Shown in pieces: positions 18,010-26,964 of a stretch of DNA of 64,000 bases. Made by a program: the position numbers and the translations under genes. A model generated the notes under the pieces. The model made no database searches. It was not told the origin of the DNA and saw only the letters and a program-made list of their open reading frames with translations. Location of the stretch: positions 778,554 to 842,553 of the forward strand of contig JAJDEB010000036.1 of the NCBI GenBank assembly GCA_029260015.1, given 5' to 3'. The DNA is from Phycisphaerae bacterium (GTDB lineage Bacteria > Planctomycetota > Phycisphaerae > UBA1845). The first letter of the stretch is position 1; the number at the start of each line of letters is the position of its first letter.

Positions 18010-18585
18010 ATGCCGAACTACCACCGCGCGATCGTTCCTGGCGGAACATTCTTCTTCACCCTTGTGACAGAACGGCGCGCGCGAATCCTCTGCGATCCAT
18101 TCGCTCGACAATGCTTGCGCAAAGCAATCCAAGCGACGCAAGAGCGATGGCCATTTGAGATTGACGCAATCGTTCTGCTGCCCGACCACTTGCACACGAT
18201 TTGGACGCTGCCCGACGACGACCACGATTTCTCACGCCGCTGGGCCTTCTTGAAAAAAACATTCACACGATCATGGTTGGCTGTTGGCGGGCGCGAACAA
18301 CCGACCAGCACAAGCCGCGAAAAGAACCGACGACGCGGCATCTGGCAACGCCGATTCTGGGAACGGACGATACGAGATGAAAAGGAATTCGAACGGTATT
18401 GCGATTACATTCATCACAATCCGGTCAAGCATGGGTTGGTGACGTGCCCGCATGCATGGGAGTTTTCGAGTTTTCATCGTTTTGTTTGTGATGGATTTTA
18501 CGAACAGAATTGGCAATGCGTTTGCAATAAGCGCAAACCAACGCCACTAGATTTCGACGATTTGAGTGATACGGTTGGCGAGTAG
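18010..18585 (+). CDS. REP-associated tyrosine transposase (RAYT, Y1/HUH family)
   Basis: Single-strand-specific HUH transposase of the IS200-like Y1 superfamily, domesticated class. The HUH motif is DHLH (His60 and His62) after the hydrophobic strand IVLL. The catalytic tyrosine is in the helix YCDYIHHNPVKHGLV (Tyr131 or Tyr134), a hallmark sequence of RAYTs. At 191 aa it is of normal length and looks intact. It is flanked by REP hairpins of the GTCCGC family at 17654-17711, 17970-17990 and 18582-18663. Its own TAG stop lies in the GTAG foot of the last pair. Known RAYTs recognise a GTAG-type foot plus hairpin, so these are likely its substrates. Confidence 0.93.
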   Translation: MPNYHRAIVPGGTFFFTLVTERRARILCDPFARQCLRKAIQATQERWPFEIDAIVLLPDHLHTIWTLPDDDHDFSRRWAFLKKTFTRSWLAVGGREQPTSTSREKNRRRGIWQRRFWERTIRDEKEFERYCDYIHHNPVKHGLVTCPHAWEFSSFHRFVCDGFYEQNWQCVCNKRKPTPLDFDDLSDTVGE

Positions 18586-18663
18586 GGTCCGCTGTGCGGA
18601 CCGTCGTTGGGCATCGTACATTTGATTCGCAATGAACGTTTCGGTCCGCACAGCGGACCCTAC
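18582..18663. repeat. REP pair, GTCCGC family, forming the two gene ends of RAYT and CPBP
   Basis: The left arm at 18582-18602 (GTAGGGTCCGCTGTGCGGAC and C) and the exact inverted right arm at 18643-18663 are separated by 40 bp. The TAG in the left foot is the RAYT stop codon. The TAG in the right foot, read on the minus strand, is the stop codon of the CPBP protease gene. The region between these convergent genes is therefore exactly one REP pair. Confidence 0.95.
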
Positions 18664-19529
18664 ATTGCCAGCGTCACCCACAACAACGTCTTCGCGTTGA
18701 ACAGCGCGTGCGCGATGATCGGTCCTACCAGCGAGCCTCTTCTTTCGTAGATGATTCCCAGGATGATGCCGAATGCGGTGATGGCTGGGATGACTTGCGG
18801 CAGGTCGGCGTGGGCCATGCCGAATAGCAGGCTTGCTGCTACGATCGCCATCCAGCGGCTTGATAGCCATTTGCTTAGCAGCGTTTGCAGGATTCCGCGG
18901 AAGAAAAACTCTTCGGCGATTGGAGTGATGATTGCTGCGCCGGTCCACATCAGCGTGCTCATCCATCCCGGTTGATCGGGCGAGGTCATCAGACCTATTA
19001 CGCGATGGCCGGGAAACTGATGCTCCGGATCGAAATAGACGATCAACCACTGCGTTGCGAATAAAATTCCCTGGCAAATCGCTATCGCAGCGAGTGCGCC
19101 GAACAGCCCCGCCAATGCGTCACCTCCGATGCGCTTCTGGCCCAGGACGAATGTGTTACCGGGACGGCTGACAAACTTCCTGCCGACCCAATATGCGGCG
19201 AACAGCGCACAAACCGTGCCCGTATTCTGCGCCAATGCGAGGACGGCATGCACATGCGGGTCGTCGGTGTTCTTGAGGTCGATGCCTTCGTACATGCGGC
19301 TAAACAGCGTCACGGCGAGCGATTGACCGATGGCTAGGACCAGTATCGGCAGGAGCAACATCTCAACCGGAATGCGATCGCTGCGTGCTGGGGCGAACGC
19401 GACGAGGGGGCTGGCTTGGCGACTGCGGATCAGTTGAACGAGCAGCCAAAGCACCACCGCACTGCCGAACCCGATCAGCACCCAATCGACGCGATCGAGA
19501 ATCAGCTTCATATCCGCCAACAGATGCAT
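18660..19529 (-). CDS. CPBP-family intramembrane metalloprotease
   Basis: Membrane protease of the CAAX protease/bacteriocin-processing (Abi) family. About eight hydrophobic segments are present. With the ATG at 19529, the three motifs are EEFFFR (Glu206, Glu207, Arg211), FGMAH (His240) and HALFN (His274, Asn278), so the putative metal site is complete. The substrate is unknown. The start is uncertain: GTG 19556 is also possible. The stop codon TAG is part of a REP element, so the original last residues may have been replaced. Confidence 0.88.
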   Translation of the reverse strand: MHLLADMKLILDRVDWVLIGFGSAVVLWLLVQLIRSRQASPLVAFAPARSDRIPVEMLLLPILVLAIGQSLAVTLFSRMYEGIDLKNTDDPHVHAVLALAQNTGTVCALFAAYWVGRKFVSRPGNTFVLGQKRIGGDALAGLFGALAAIAICQGILFATQWLIVYFDPEHQFPGHRVIGLMTSPDQPGWMSTLMWTGAAIITPIAEEFFFRGILQTLLSKWLSSRWMAIVAASLLFGMAHADLPQVIPAITAFGIILGIIYERRGSLVGPIIAHALFNAKTLLWVTLAM

Positions 19530-19642
19530 TGAATTGAACTTGAATTCTGCGTTCACTACACTCGCCCGGACGACGATGCCGATTCTTCAATGCAGGCATC
19601 GTCTGTAAAGTTCCTCAACGTCGTCAAACTCGGGAGCGCCCG

Positions 19643-20449
19643 TTGAACAATATCCTGCAGCAAATCATCGCCGACAAACGCATCGAAGTTGATCGGCAAA
19701 TGTCTGAAACGCCGCTGGCCGACATTGTCGCCATGGCCCGGGACGCAGAATCGCCGCGCGATTTCAAAAGCGCCCTGACCATACCCGCGCCGGCTGGCAT
19801 TCACCTGATCGCCGAGATCAAACGCAAGTCGCCGTCGGCTGGCATTATTCGCGATTCGTTTGAACCGGCGCGTATCGCCGAAGTCTATCAGCAAGCCGGC
19901 GCTTCGGCGATCAGCATTTTGACCGATGAGAAATACTTCGACGGGCGGTTGGAATACATCGCCCAGGTTCGCGATGCTTCGACACTGCCACTACTGCGGA
20001 AAGACTTCATCGTCGATGCCTATCAAATCGCGCAAGCACGGGCGGCTAGTGCCGATGCGATCCTGCTCATTGCCGAAGTACTCAAACCGCGTGCGATTGC
20101 GGAGTTCGCGGCGATGGCAGCAGACTTTGGGTTGTCTACCCTCATCGAAGCGCACAACGAAGCGGAACTGCAAGGCGTCATCGATGTGTTTGGTGCGTCG
20201 TTTCCGGCGAACGTCATCATCGGAATCAACAACCGTGACCTGACCGTCCAGAGAACTGACATAGCCACCACCGTGCGACTCGCGAAGATGCTCGACGGTT
20301 CAACGACGATCGTATCTGAAAGTGGCATCCACACCCGCGACGATGTCGTCAACATGAAGCAAGCCGGTGCGAATGCGATCCTCGTCGGTGAATCGATCTT
20401 GAAGGCGGAAGACATGAACGCGAAGATAAGAGAATTGTTGGGGACGTAG
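19643..20449 (+). CDS. trpC: Indole-3-glycerol phosphate synthase
   Basis: Tryptophan pathway enzyme that closes the indole ring of CdRP. Conserved active-site segments are IAEIKRKSPSAG (catalytic Lys), LRKDFIVDAYQI, LIAEVL, IGINNRDL and VSESGI, giving a complete TIM barrel of 268 aa. The start is TTG 19643, with GGGAG 9 nt upstream. No other trp gene is near, so the pathway genes are dispersed. It is divergent from the CPBP gene with a gap of about 110 bp. Confidence 0.96.
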   Translation: MNNILQQIIADKRIEVDRQMSETPLADIVAMARDAESPRDFKSALTIPAPAGIHLIAEIKRKSPSAGIIRDSFEPARIAEVYQQAGASAISILTDEKYFDGRLEYIAQVRDASTLPLLRKDFIVDAYQIAQARAASADAILLIAEVLKPRAIAEFAAMAADFGLSTLIEAHNEAELQGVIDVFGASFPANVIIGINNRDLTVQRTDIATTVRLAKMLDGSTTIVSESGIHTRDDVVNMKQAGANAILVGESILKAEDMNAKIRELLGT

Positions 20450-20471
20450 ATCGAAGGGTGAGTCGCTCAAA

Positions 20472-20632
20472 CGTCATTCCCGCGAAAGCGGGAATCTAGG
20501 ACTGAAAGAGAAACCCCACTGTATTCTAAACTATATATGACTGCGGAAGCCCACCTTTGCTGCCATGCGTAACGCACCAATCTGGATTCCCGCGTGCGCG
20601 GAAACGACAGCGGTGGGCACGACCCACCCTAC
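20472..20632. repeat. Composite repeat: CCCGC-hairpin pair plus half of a GTGGGC REP
   Basis: CGTCATTCCCGCGAAAGCGG-GAATC at 20472-20496 is paired with an inverted, diverged copy at 20584-20608 (GGATTCCCGCG...GGAAACGAC). Directly after comes a single right arm of the GTGGGC family, GGTGGGCACGACCCACCCTA-C at 20612-20632, whose TAG (minus strand) is the stop of the cysteine desulfurase gene. It fills the gap between convergent trpC and the desulfurase. Confidence 0.85.
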
Positions 20633-21735
20633 GCGCTGGTAATCATCTTAGCGGCGCGTTTTACTTCTTCGTCGGTAGTGTGGCGTCCGAGGCTGAAACG
20701 CACCGTACCCAGCGCCAATTCCTGTGACACGCCCATCGCCGAGAGCACCGGCGACACGAACGGTTTATCGCCATGACAAGCCGCCCCCGCACTCGCGCAG
20801 ATGTCCGGCGCATTGGCTAAAACTTCTGCACCAATCTTCCCGCGAAACGCTGCGCTTAACGTTCCGGGTAGTCGCAGTGTGGGGTGGCCATGAAAGACCA
20901 CGCCATCGCCCAATTCATTTTGCAGCCTTTCTTGCAAGGTGTCGCGCTGCATCCGCGTCTTGTCACCCGACCGATCGGCTTGCACCAATTCTGCGGCTTT
21001 GCCCAATGCGACAACATTCGCCACTGGTTCCGTTCCTGCTCTGCGGCCCATTTCGTGACCGGCACCGTGAATGAGCGGTTCTAGCGTGATGCCTTCGCGA
21101 ATGAACATAGCCCCGATGCCCTGCGGCGCGTAGCACTTGTGGCCGGCCAGCGTGAGCAGATCGACGCCCAACTCGCGGGCATTGACGGGGATCTTGCCGA
21201 CGGCTTGTGCGGCATCGGTGTGCATCCATGCGCCGGCGTCGCGAGCGATCTTGGCGATGTCGGCGATCGGTTGAATCGTGCCGACCTCGTTGTTGGCCAG
21301 CATGATCGACACCAATATCGTGTCGGGTCGAATCGCCGCTCGGACGTCATCGGGATCGACCATACAAGTCGAGTCTACACCAACGCGGGTGATTTCAAAT
21401 CCGTGTTTTTCGAGAAACGCGCAGGCGTTCAGGATTGCCGGATGTTCGACAACGGACGTGACAATGTGCCGTCCTTTACCCATTCGGGCCCATGCCGCAC
21501 CTTTGATCGCGTGGTTGCACCCTTCCGATCCGCCGGAATTGAAGATGATCTCGCCGGTATCTACACCCAGCATCGATGCCACATGCAACCGCGCGGTATC
21601 GACAGCCAACCGCATCGCCCTGCCCGGTGCATGTGGACTCGATGGATTGCCGTGATGCTCGCAAAGATAAGGCGTCATCGCTTCGGCGACGGCTGGGTCG
21701 ATTGGGGTCGATGAATTGTGATCGAAGTAGATCAA
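20629..21735 (-). CDS. Cysteine desulfurase (NifS/IscS class)
   Basis: PLP enzyme that takes sulfur from cysteine for Fe-S clusters and thiolated molecules. It begins MIYFDHNSSTPIDP. The PLP lysine is in LAGHKCYAPQG, and the active cysteine is in CASAGAACHGDKPFVSPVL. HTDAAQAVGK is the usual PLP-binding segment. The overall length (368 aa) and the loop resemble group I (IscS/NifS) enzymes. It starts 9 nt after the ftsY stop and ends within a REP foot. No IscU or other assembly gene is adjacent, so iscS versus nifS cannot be decided here. Confidence 0.93.
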   Translation of the reverse strand: MIYFDHNSSTPIDPAVAEAMTPYLCEHHGNPSSPHAPGRAMRLAVDTARLHVASMLGVDTGEIIFNSGGSEGCNHAIKGAAWARMGKGRHIVTSVVEHPAILNACAFLEKHGFEITRVGVDSTCMVDPDDVRAAIRPDTILVSIMLANNEVGTIQPIADIAKIARDAGAWMHTDAAQAVGKIPVNARELGVDLLTLAGHKCYAPQGIGAMFIREGITLEPLIHGAGHEMGRRAGTEPVANVVALGKAAELVQADRSGDKTRMQRDTLQERLQNELGDGVVFHGHPTLRLPGTLSAAFRGKIGAEVLANAPDICASAGAACHGDKPFVSPVLSAMGVSQELALGTVRFSLGRHTTDEEVKRAAKMITSA

Positions 21736-21744
21736 CGCAAACTC

Positions 21745-22659
21745 CTATGCAGCGAACATCGCATCGACATACGCCTGCGGGTCGAACGGTTCGAGATCGT
21801 TTTCCGTCTCACCGAGTCCGACAAATTTCACCGGAACGTTGAGCTTGTCGCGAATACCGATGACGATGCCACCCTTGGCGCTGCCGTCGAGTTTCGACAG
21901 CACGATACCGCTGACGTTGACATGCTCACTGAAATGCGATGCTTGCAAAATCGCGTTTTGCCCGATCGTTGCATCAAGCACCAAGAGCACCTCATGCGGG
22001 GCGCCTTCGATTTTCTTCTGTACGACTTTTTGAATCTTGGAAAGCTCGCGCATCAGGTTGTCCTGCGTATGCAGGCGGCCGGCTGTATCGACAATGAGCA
22101 CATCGGCATTGCGAGCCAACGCCGCTTCGCATGCATCGTACGCCACCGCGCCGGGGTCAGCCCCCTGTTTGTGCTTGACGATCTGCACGCCAATTCGCTC
22201 GGCCCACACCGTAAGCTGCTCGACGGCTGCTGCACGGTATGTATCAGCTGCCGCAACGATGACCTTCTTGCCTTCGTTCGACAGCAACTTCGCAAGTTTG
22301 GCGATGCTCGTCGTCTTGCCCGAACCGTTGATACCCGCGACCAGAATAACCGTCGGACCTTGCGGCGCGTAGTTGAGCTTGCGATCGCCTTCGGGCCATT
22401 TCTCGACGATGACCGATTTGAGATGTTCGACGATGTGCTGCGTTTCGGTGATCTTGCCTTTCTTCCAGGCGGTGCGAACGGAGTCGATCAAGTCGGCAGT
22501 CGCCGTCGGACCAATGTCCGAAACGAGCATGGTATCTTCCAGCTCGCTCAGCACCGCGTCATCGATCTTCTTACCGAACGGCAGGATCGAACGAAAACCA
22601 GCTCCGATTTTGTCGCGGGTTTTCGCCAGCCCCTTCTTGAGTTTGTCGAACAATCCCAC
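21745..22659 (-). CDS. ftsY: Signal recognition particle receptor FtsY
   Basis: SRP GTPase that docks ribosome-SRP complexes on the membrane. The N domain (residues 1-95) is followed by the G domain with [38 protein letters not shown]-type [10 protein letters not shown] and [13 protein letters not shown] near the end. At 304 aa it has no acidic A domain, as in many non-enteric bacteria. The start is GTG 22659, 6 nt after the nusB stop, with AAGGGG upstream. It belongs to the ribH-nusB-ftsY-desulfurase run. Confidence 0.96.
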   Translation of the reverse strand: MGLFDKLKKGLAKTRDKIGAGFRSILPFGKKIDDAVLSELEDTMLVSDIGPTATADLIDSVRTAWKKGKITETQHIVEHLKSVIVEKWPEGDRKLNYAPQGPTVILVAGINGSGKTTSIAKLAKLLSNEGKKVIVAAADTYRAAAVEQLTVWAERIGVQIVKHKQGADPGAVAYDACEAALARNADVLIVDTAGRLHTQDNLMRELSKIQKVVQKKIEGAPHEVLLVLDATIGQNAILQASHFSEHVNVSGIVLSKLDGSAKGGIVIGIRDKLNVPVKFVGLGETENDLEPFDPQAYVDAMFAA

Positions 22660-22665
22660 TTAAGA

Positions 22666-23112
22666 CTACCCCTTCTTATCTCGCGCGTTTGGATCGGTCA
22701 TGTTCCAGACTTTGTCGAGAATTCCATTGACGAAACCGCCCGATTCAGCTGAACCGAACTCCTTGGCGATTTCAATGGCTTCGTTGATGATGACTTTGGG
22801 CGGCGCCTTGGCGAAGTCGAACTCGGCCATCGCGACGCGCAGGACGTTTCGATCGACAGAGGCCATGCGGGTCATCGTCCAACCCTGAGAGTGTTGCGCG
22901 ATTTCCGTTTCGACGACTTCGCGTTCGCGCCAAGCCAATTCGACGAGTTCATGGGCATATGAAAGCGTCTCACCCGATTCGATATGATCGGCGAGAAACG
23001 TTGCCACGGTCGGTAAGTATTCTTCGCCCTGACTATCTAGCTGGCAGAGTGCCTGCATAGCCAGGATTCGCGCTTTGTGTCGATCGATCGCCAATGTGTT
23101 CCCAATTCCCAA
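22666..23112 (-). CDS. nusB: Transcription antitermination factor NusB
   Basis: All-helical RNA-binding protein that joins NusE on boxA of rRNA leaders. Family features are RHKARILAMQALCQLD at the N-terminus, SVDRNVLRVAMAEF, and KVIINEAIEIAKEFGSAESGGFVNGILDKV. It is about 145 aa, normal length. The start may be TTG 23112 or TTG 23094 (GGGA 6 nt upstream of the latter). ribH-nusB adjacency is common in bacteria. A REP pair separates it from ribH. Confidence 0.94.
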   Translation of the reverse strand: MGIGNTLAIDRHKARILAMQALCQLDSQGEEYLPTVATFLADHIESGETLSYAHELVELAWREREVVETEIAQHSQGWTMTRMASVDRNVLRVAMAEFDFAKAPPKVIINEAIEIAKEFGSAESGGFVNGILDKVWNMTDPNARDKKG

Positions 23113-23141
23113 TGACGACCTGTTGCGTTAAGGCAGTCGGT

Positions 23142-23206
23142 GTAGGGTGGGCCGTGCCCACCAAGTTTTTCGTAATTCAAACGGCGGTGGGCACGGCCCA
23201 CCCTAC
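23142..23206 (-). repeat. REP pair, GTGGGC family, minus orientation (65 bp)
   Basis: GTAGGGTGGGCCGTGCCCAC at 23142 and its inverted copy ending at 23206, with a spacer carrying CAAACGGCGG (read in reverse, CCGCCGTTTG). It lies between ribH and nusB, so it interrupts a conserved gene pair and may act as a processing or attenuation hairpin. Confidence 0.9.
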
Positions 23207-23232
23207 GTCTCAGATCCCTACGTCTTAAATCC

Positions 23233-23706
23233 TTACGTCTTGGATAATTTGGAAAGCAGACTCACCAATTCAATGGCACCCGAGGCTGCGTCTGAACCCT
23301 TGTTACCGGCTTTGCTTCCGGCGCGTTCGATGGCTTGCTCCAACGTATCCGACGTAATCAATCCGAACGTCGTCGGCACACCGGTATCCAAACCCACTTG
23401 CGCAATCCCCCGCGCGGCTTGGCCAGCCACATAATCAAAGTGCGGCGTCTGTCCACGAATCACGCAACCCAAGCACACGACCGCATCATACGCACCGCTG
23501 GCAGCCGCCCTCTTGGCCATGAATGGCAACTCAAATGCGCCGGGCACAAACAAGATGGTGATATCATCATCGGCAGCCCCATGTCGGATGAGCGTATCAA
23601 TCGCCCCATCGACAAGCTTGCTGGTGATAAAATCGTTAAAGCGACTGACGACAAGTGCGAACTTGAATCCCGCGCCACTCATCTCGCCGGAAATGCGTTG
23701 AGCCAT
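23233..23706 (-). CDS. ribH: 6,7-dimethyl-8-ribityllumazine synthase
   Basis: Penultimate enzyme of riboflavin synthesis. Conserved parts are [54 protein letters not shown] (with the catalytic His) and [20 protein letters not shown]. The ATG at 23706 is favoured because AGGAG stands 8 nt before it; the longer reading adds no family sequence. At 157 aa it is typical. No other rib gene or FMN riboswitch is seen here. Confidence 0.96.
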   Translation of the reverse strand: MAQRISGEMSGAGFKFALVVSRFNDFITSKLVDGAIDTLIRHGAADDDITILFVPGAFELPFMAKRAAASGAYDAVVCLGCVIRGQTPHFDYVAGQAARGIAQVGLDTGVPTTFGLITSDTLEQAIERAGSKAGNKGSDAASGAIELVSLLSKLSKT

Positions 23707-23934
23707 CTTAAACACTCCTGGTGACATCCGGGTTACAACTGTCGCAACCCAATCATCACGAAACTGCAAACAAATGTCACAAGCCGGATTGTGACCGATA
23801 GGCTGCTAGGGTCAAGGGTTGCTATTCGCTCCTGTTGACCATTGAAGGCACGGGTGGGCCTTGTGCTGGAATGCTCAAGCACACACAATAGGGATCAGCC
23901 GGCATAAACCATCGCCTAATTTGAGGGGTTCAAC

Positions 23935-25215
23935 ATGCATATGAAGACAAACCGACGAATGAATTGGAAGCTCATCAGCGGATCAATCTGCTGTGCGTTC
24001 GCAGTGATCACCGCCTTGCCAAGCTTCGCCGGTTCGCCGGATTGGCCGCAATGGGGTGGGCCTTCGCGAGACTTTAAGGTCTCCGCACCGAAGCTCGCCA
24101 ACTCCTGGCCGGAATCCGGTCCCAAGGTCAAATGGCGACGTCCATTGGGTGAAGGTTACTCGGCGATCGCGGCCAAAGACGGCGACCTTTACACCATGTA
24201 TCGCCAGGACGGCAAAGAAGGCAAGGACGTCATCGTCGCCCTTAGCGCCGAAACCGGCAAGACCAAATGGGAATACGCTTACGATGCCCCACCGCACGAA
24301 GGCAGCACCGATCGATTCGGAACCGGCCCGAATGCAACACCACTCGTACTCGGCGATCGCGTGATCACCCTCGGGTTCACCGGCATTCTGCAATGCGTCG
24401 ACCGGACCAATGGCAAACCGATCTGGTCGCATGATCTCGTTAAGGAATACGAGGGCAGCGTGTTGGACTTTGGCTCGGCGGCAAGCCCGCTTATGTACAA
24501 GGGCAATGTCATCGCACTGGTCGGTGGCAAGAAGAACGGCATCATGGCCTTCAGCCCCAAAGACGGATCGATTGTCTGGAAGAGCGAACCGTATGACGTT
24601 AGCTATGCGTCACCGATCGTGATCAATGTTGACGGACAGGATCAGATCGTATTCTTCTCTTCAAGCGATGTAATGGGCGTGGATGCTTCAAACGGACGAT
24701 TCCTTTGGAGCTACCCATGCAGCAATCAATACAAGAACAACGCCTCGGATGCCATCTGGGGCGATGACAACTTGCTGTGGGCTGCGACCCAACTCGATGG
24801 CGGCACCCGCGTAATTCGCCTGTCGCAAAAAGATGGCAAGACCACCGTCGAAAAAGTTTGGGAATCAGACAAGATCAAAGTCTTCCACTGGAACGCTGTT
24901 CGCGTCAAAGATCATATCTATGCATCGGTCGGCGGGAAGGTCACGCTGCTGTCAGCCGTCAACGTCAAGACCGGCGACATTGCCTGGAAAGAACGCGGAT
25001 TCCACAAGGCCAATTGCCTCTACGCTGACGACAAGCTTATTTTTGTGGATGAAAACGGCGTACTCGCGATGGCGAAAGTGTCACCTGATGGCATGACAAT
25101 TCTGGGCCAAACCGAATTGTTCGAAAAGGTCGCGTGGACTGTTCCGACGCTCGTTGGCGATCAGCTTTACGTTCGCGACACCAAGGAAATCGTCGCCCTC
25201 GATCTGGGTGCGTAA
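23935..25215 (+). CDS. Secreted PQQ-like beta-propeller repeat protein
   Basis: Exported protein of the outer-membrane-assembly/PQQ-like propeller type, common in planctomycetes. A signal peptide (MKTNRRMNWKL... FAGSPD) is followed by WPQWGGPSRDF, the characteristic first blade, then repeated blades with the pattern ALxxxTGKxxW (ALSAETGKTKWEY, CVDRTNGKPIWSH, AFSPKDGSIVWKS, GVDASNGRFLWSY, AVNVKTGDIAWKE). PQQ binding itself is not implied. Ligand and function are unknown. GAGGGG lies upstream of the ATG at 23935. The gene is followed by a strong terminator. Confidence 0.85.
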   Translation: MHMKTNRRMNWKLISGSICCAFAVITALPSFAGSPDWPQWGGPSRDFKVSAPKLANSWPESGPKVKWRRPLGEGYSAIAAKDGDLYTMYRQDGKEGKDVIVALSAETGKTKWEYAYDAPPHEGSTDRFGTGPNATPLVLGDRVITLGFTGILQCVDRTNGKPIWSHDLVKEYEGSVLDFGSAASPLMYKGNVIALVGGKKNGIMAFSPKDGSIVWKSEPYDVSYASPIVINVDGQDQIVFFSSSDVMGVDASNGRFLWSYPCSNQYKNNASDAIWGDDNLLWAATQLDGGTRVIRLSQKDGKTTVEKVWESDKIKVFHWNAVRVKDHIYASVGGKVTLLSAVNVKTGDIAWKERGFHKANCLYADDKLIFVDENGVLAMAKVSPDGMTILGQTELFEKVAWTVPTLVGDQLYVRDTKEIVALDLGA

Positions 25216-25280
25216 GTTGTATTAGAAACTGTACCACCAGCAATTTGTCTGCCAGTACAGTTACTGCAATCAAAAGCATA

Positions 25281-25320
25281 CCGATGATTCTGATCCAACG
25301 ATCGGAATCATCGGTTTTTT
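25281..25320 (+). terminator. Intrinsic terminator after the beta-propeller gene
   Basis: CCGATGATTC-T-GATC, a CAAC loop, then GATC-G-GAATCATCGG followed by TTTTTT. The stem is 14 bp with one mismatch and ends in six T. It is 65 nt beyond the stop and lies just before the end of the convergent ubiA-like gene. Confidence 0.9.
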
Positions 25321-25339
25321 GGTGTTGCTGCAACGTCCG

Positions 25340-26293
25340 TCAGAGTACGGCTGGCATCTTCATCAAGATATCAATCACGGCACACGTCGCCAACAACAAA
25401 CTGACCATGCCATTGATCGTGAAGAACGCGAGATTGACCTTCGAGAAATCGTCGGCTCTTACGCTGAGGTTCTCGATCAACAGCAGCAGCGCGACCATGC
25501 CAACGCCCGCAAGATAGACCCAGCCCAATCCGGTCAGCTTTCCGACAAACACCAACAGCGCGACGACGATCACATGCGCAATCCGCGTAATCATCAACGC
25601 ACGCGCCGGTCCTATGCGTGAGGGCAAGCTGAATAACCCTTCCTTGCGATCGACATCAATATCCTGACACGCGTAAATAATGTCGAACCCAGCGATCCAA
25701 AGCATCACTGCAGCGGAAAGCAAGATCGCCGGCAACCCCACCGTTTCCGGATGAATTGCGATCCATGCGGCCAATGGTGATATGCCAATGGCGCTGCCCA
25801 ACCAGAAGTGCGAATAACGCGTGAAGCGTTTGGAAAAGGAATAACCGCACAATACTGCAAGCACCGGACCACCGAGCAGCATCGGCCAAGCGTTGCCGAA
25901 TTTGAAATAGAAGCCGAAGCAACCGATCGTGTAGGTCGCAAAAAAGATTCCCAGAAACATCCAAGCCTGAATCAAAGTCAGTCGGCCGGCGGGAAGCGGG
26001 CGCGATGCGGTGCGTGGGTTTCGGGCATCGATCCGCGCATCGACGATTCGGTTGAACGTCATCGCAACGCTTCGGGCGGCAACCATGCACACGACGATCA
26101 ATACGAGATGCAGCCATCCCGGACGCCCATCCGGAAGAGACCTGCCCGCCAAAAATGTAGCGATTATTGCAAATGGAAGGGCGAACACCGAGTGCGAGAA
26201 TTTTATCATCTCAGTCCAAACGCGAACGGAAGCGAGTAGGCCCGTTCGCTCTGAAGTTATCGAAGAGGGTGACTGGTCGCTGCGGCTGGTCAA
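25340..26293 (-). CDS. UbiA-family prenyltransferase (menaquinone/ubiquinone type)
   Basis: Membrane prenyltransferase attaching an isoprenoid tail to an aromatic ring. The two Asp-rich motifs are NRIVDARIDARN and YACQDIDVDRKEG, and RTASRPLPAGRL is the conserved cationic segment. About eight TM helices are visible. Adjacent ubiX and the nearby ubiE point to quinone synthesis; in this type of bacterium the likely role is MqnP of the futalosine menaquinone route, which is inference. The start is TTG 26293, overlapping the ubiX stop (TTGA). Confidence 0.9.
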   Translation of the reverse strand: MTSRSDQSPSSITSERTGLLASVRVWTEMIKFSHSVFALPFAIIATFLAGRSLPDGRPGWLHLVLIVVCMVAARSVAMTFNRIVDARIDARNPRTASRPLPAGRLTLIQAWMFLGIFFATYTIGCFGFYFKFGNAWPMLLGGPVLAVLCGYSFSKRFTRYSHFWLGSAIGISPLAAWIAIHPETVGLPAILLSAAVMLWIAGFDIIYACQDIDVDRKEGLFSLPSRIGPARALMITRIAHVIVVALLVFVGKLTGLGWVYLAGVGMVALLLLIENLSVRADDFSKVNLAFFTINGMVSLLLATCAVIDILMKMPAVL

Positions 26294-26937
26294 TGATTTT
26301 CCTTAGAAAGATTTTCCTTAGATTGTGTCGCCTGCGCTTTAAGCATGTCGGTCCAGCGTGTGTTGAGGTTGTGCGGAACGCCAACCAGATCCATCATCTT
26401 CCCGACGACGAAATCGACGATGTCGTCAACGGTCTTGGGAAGCATGTAGAATCCGGGCGACGCAGGACAAATGATCGCACCGGCTTGGCTGAGTCGCAGC
26501 GCGTTTTCGAGATCGAGATGGCCCATTGGCATTTCTCGCAACACGAGCACCAGCCGCCGTCGCTCTTTCAGCGTAACTTGGGCGGCGCGGGTCAACACGT
26601 TTGAACCCAATCCGCCCGCAATCGAACCGAGAGTATTGCTGCTGCACGGGCAGATGATCATTCCGTCAGTGTGCATCGACCCGCTGGCGATGCTGCTGCC
26701 AACATCCTGATGCGGATGGATGATGAGTCTTGGCGATTCCTTGCCCAAGAGTTTCTTGCTGTTGAACTCGGTGTAGTCGAGTTCATCGTGAAACAGTCGG
26801 CGACCATAGGGCGTGATTGCCAGGTGAACTTCGACGTCAGCATCGATCAGGCAGCGGACCAACCGCTCGGCATACATCGCCCCACTGGCACCGGTGACGC
26901 CTACCACGACGCGCTTGGATTGTCCTTGAGCTTTCAC
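26290..26937 (-). CDS. ubiX: Flavin prenyltransferase UbiX
   Basis: Makes prenylated FMN, the cofactor of UbiD-type decarboxylases. It has GVTGASGAMYAERLVRCL at the N-terminus, the FMN-binding CPCSSNTLGSIAGG segment, and LVLVLREMPMGHLDLENALRLSQAGAIICPASPGFY, all diagnostic. It is 215 aa with a C-terminal extension of about 20 residues. The start is GTG 26937. Context with the UbiA- and UbiE-type genes supports a quinone role. The UbiD partner is not in this window. Confidence 0.95.
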   Translation of the reverse strand: MKAQGQSKRVVVGVTGASGAMYAERLVRCLIDADVEVHLAITPYGRRLFHDELDYTEFNSKKLLGKESPRLIIHPHQDVGSSIASGSMHTDGMIICPCSSNTLGSIAGGLGSNVLTRAAQVTLKERRRLVLVLREMPMGHLDLENALRLSQAGAIICPASPGFYMLPKTVDDIVDFVVGKMMDLVGVPHNLNTRWTDMLKAQATQSKENLSKENH

Positions 26938-26964
26938 TGTTGCACGTACATCTTTCAGTACTTG

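Noticed and set aside
21718-22752. Plus-strand open frame opposite ftsY
   Set aside because: It is wholly antisense to ftsY, whose GTPase motifs are unmistakable, and the composition is artefactual.
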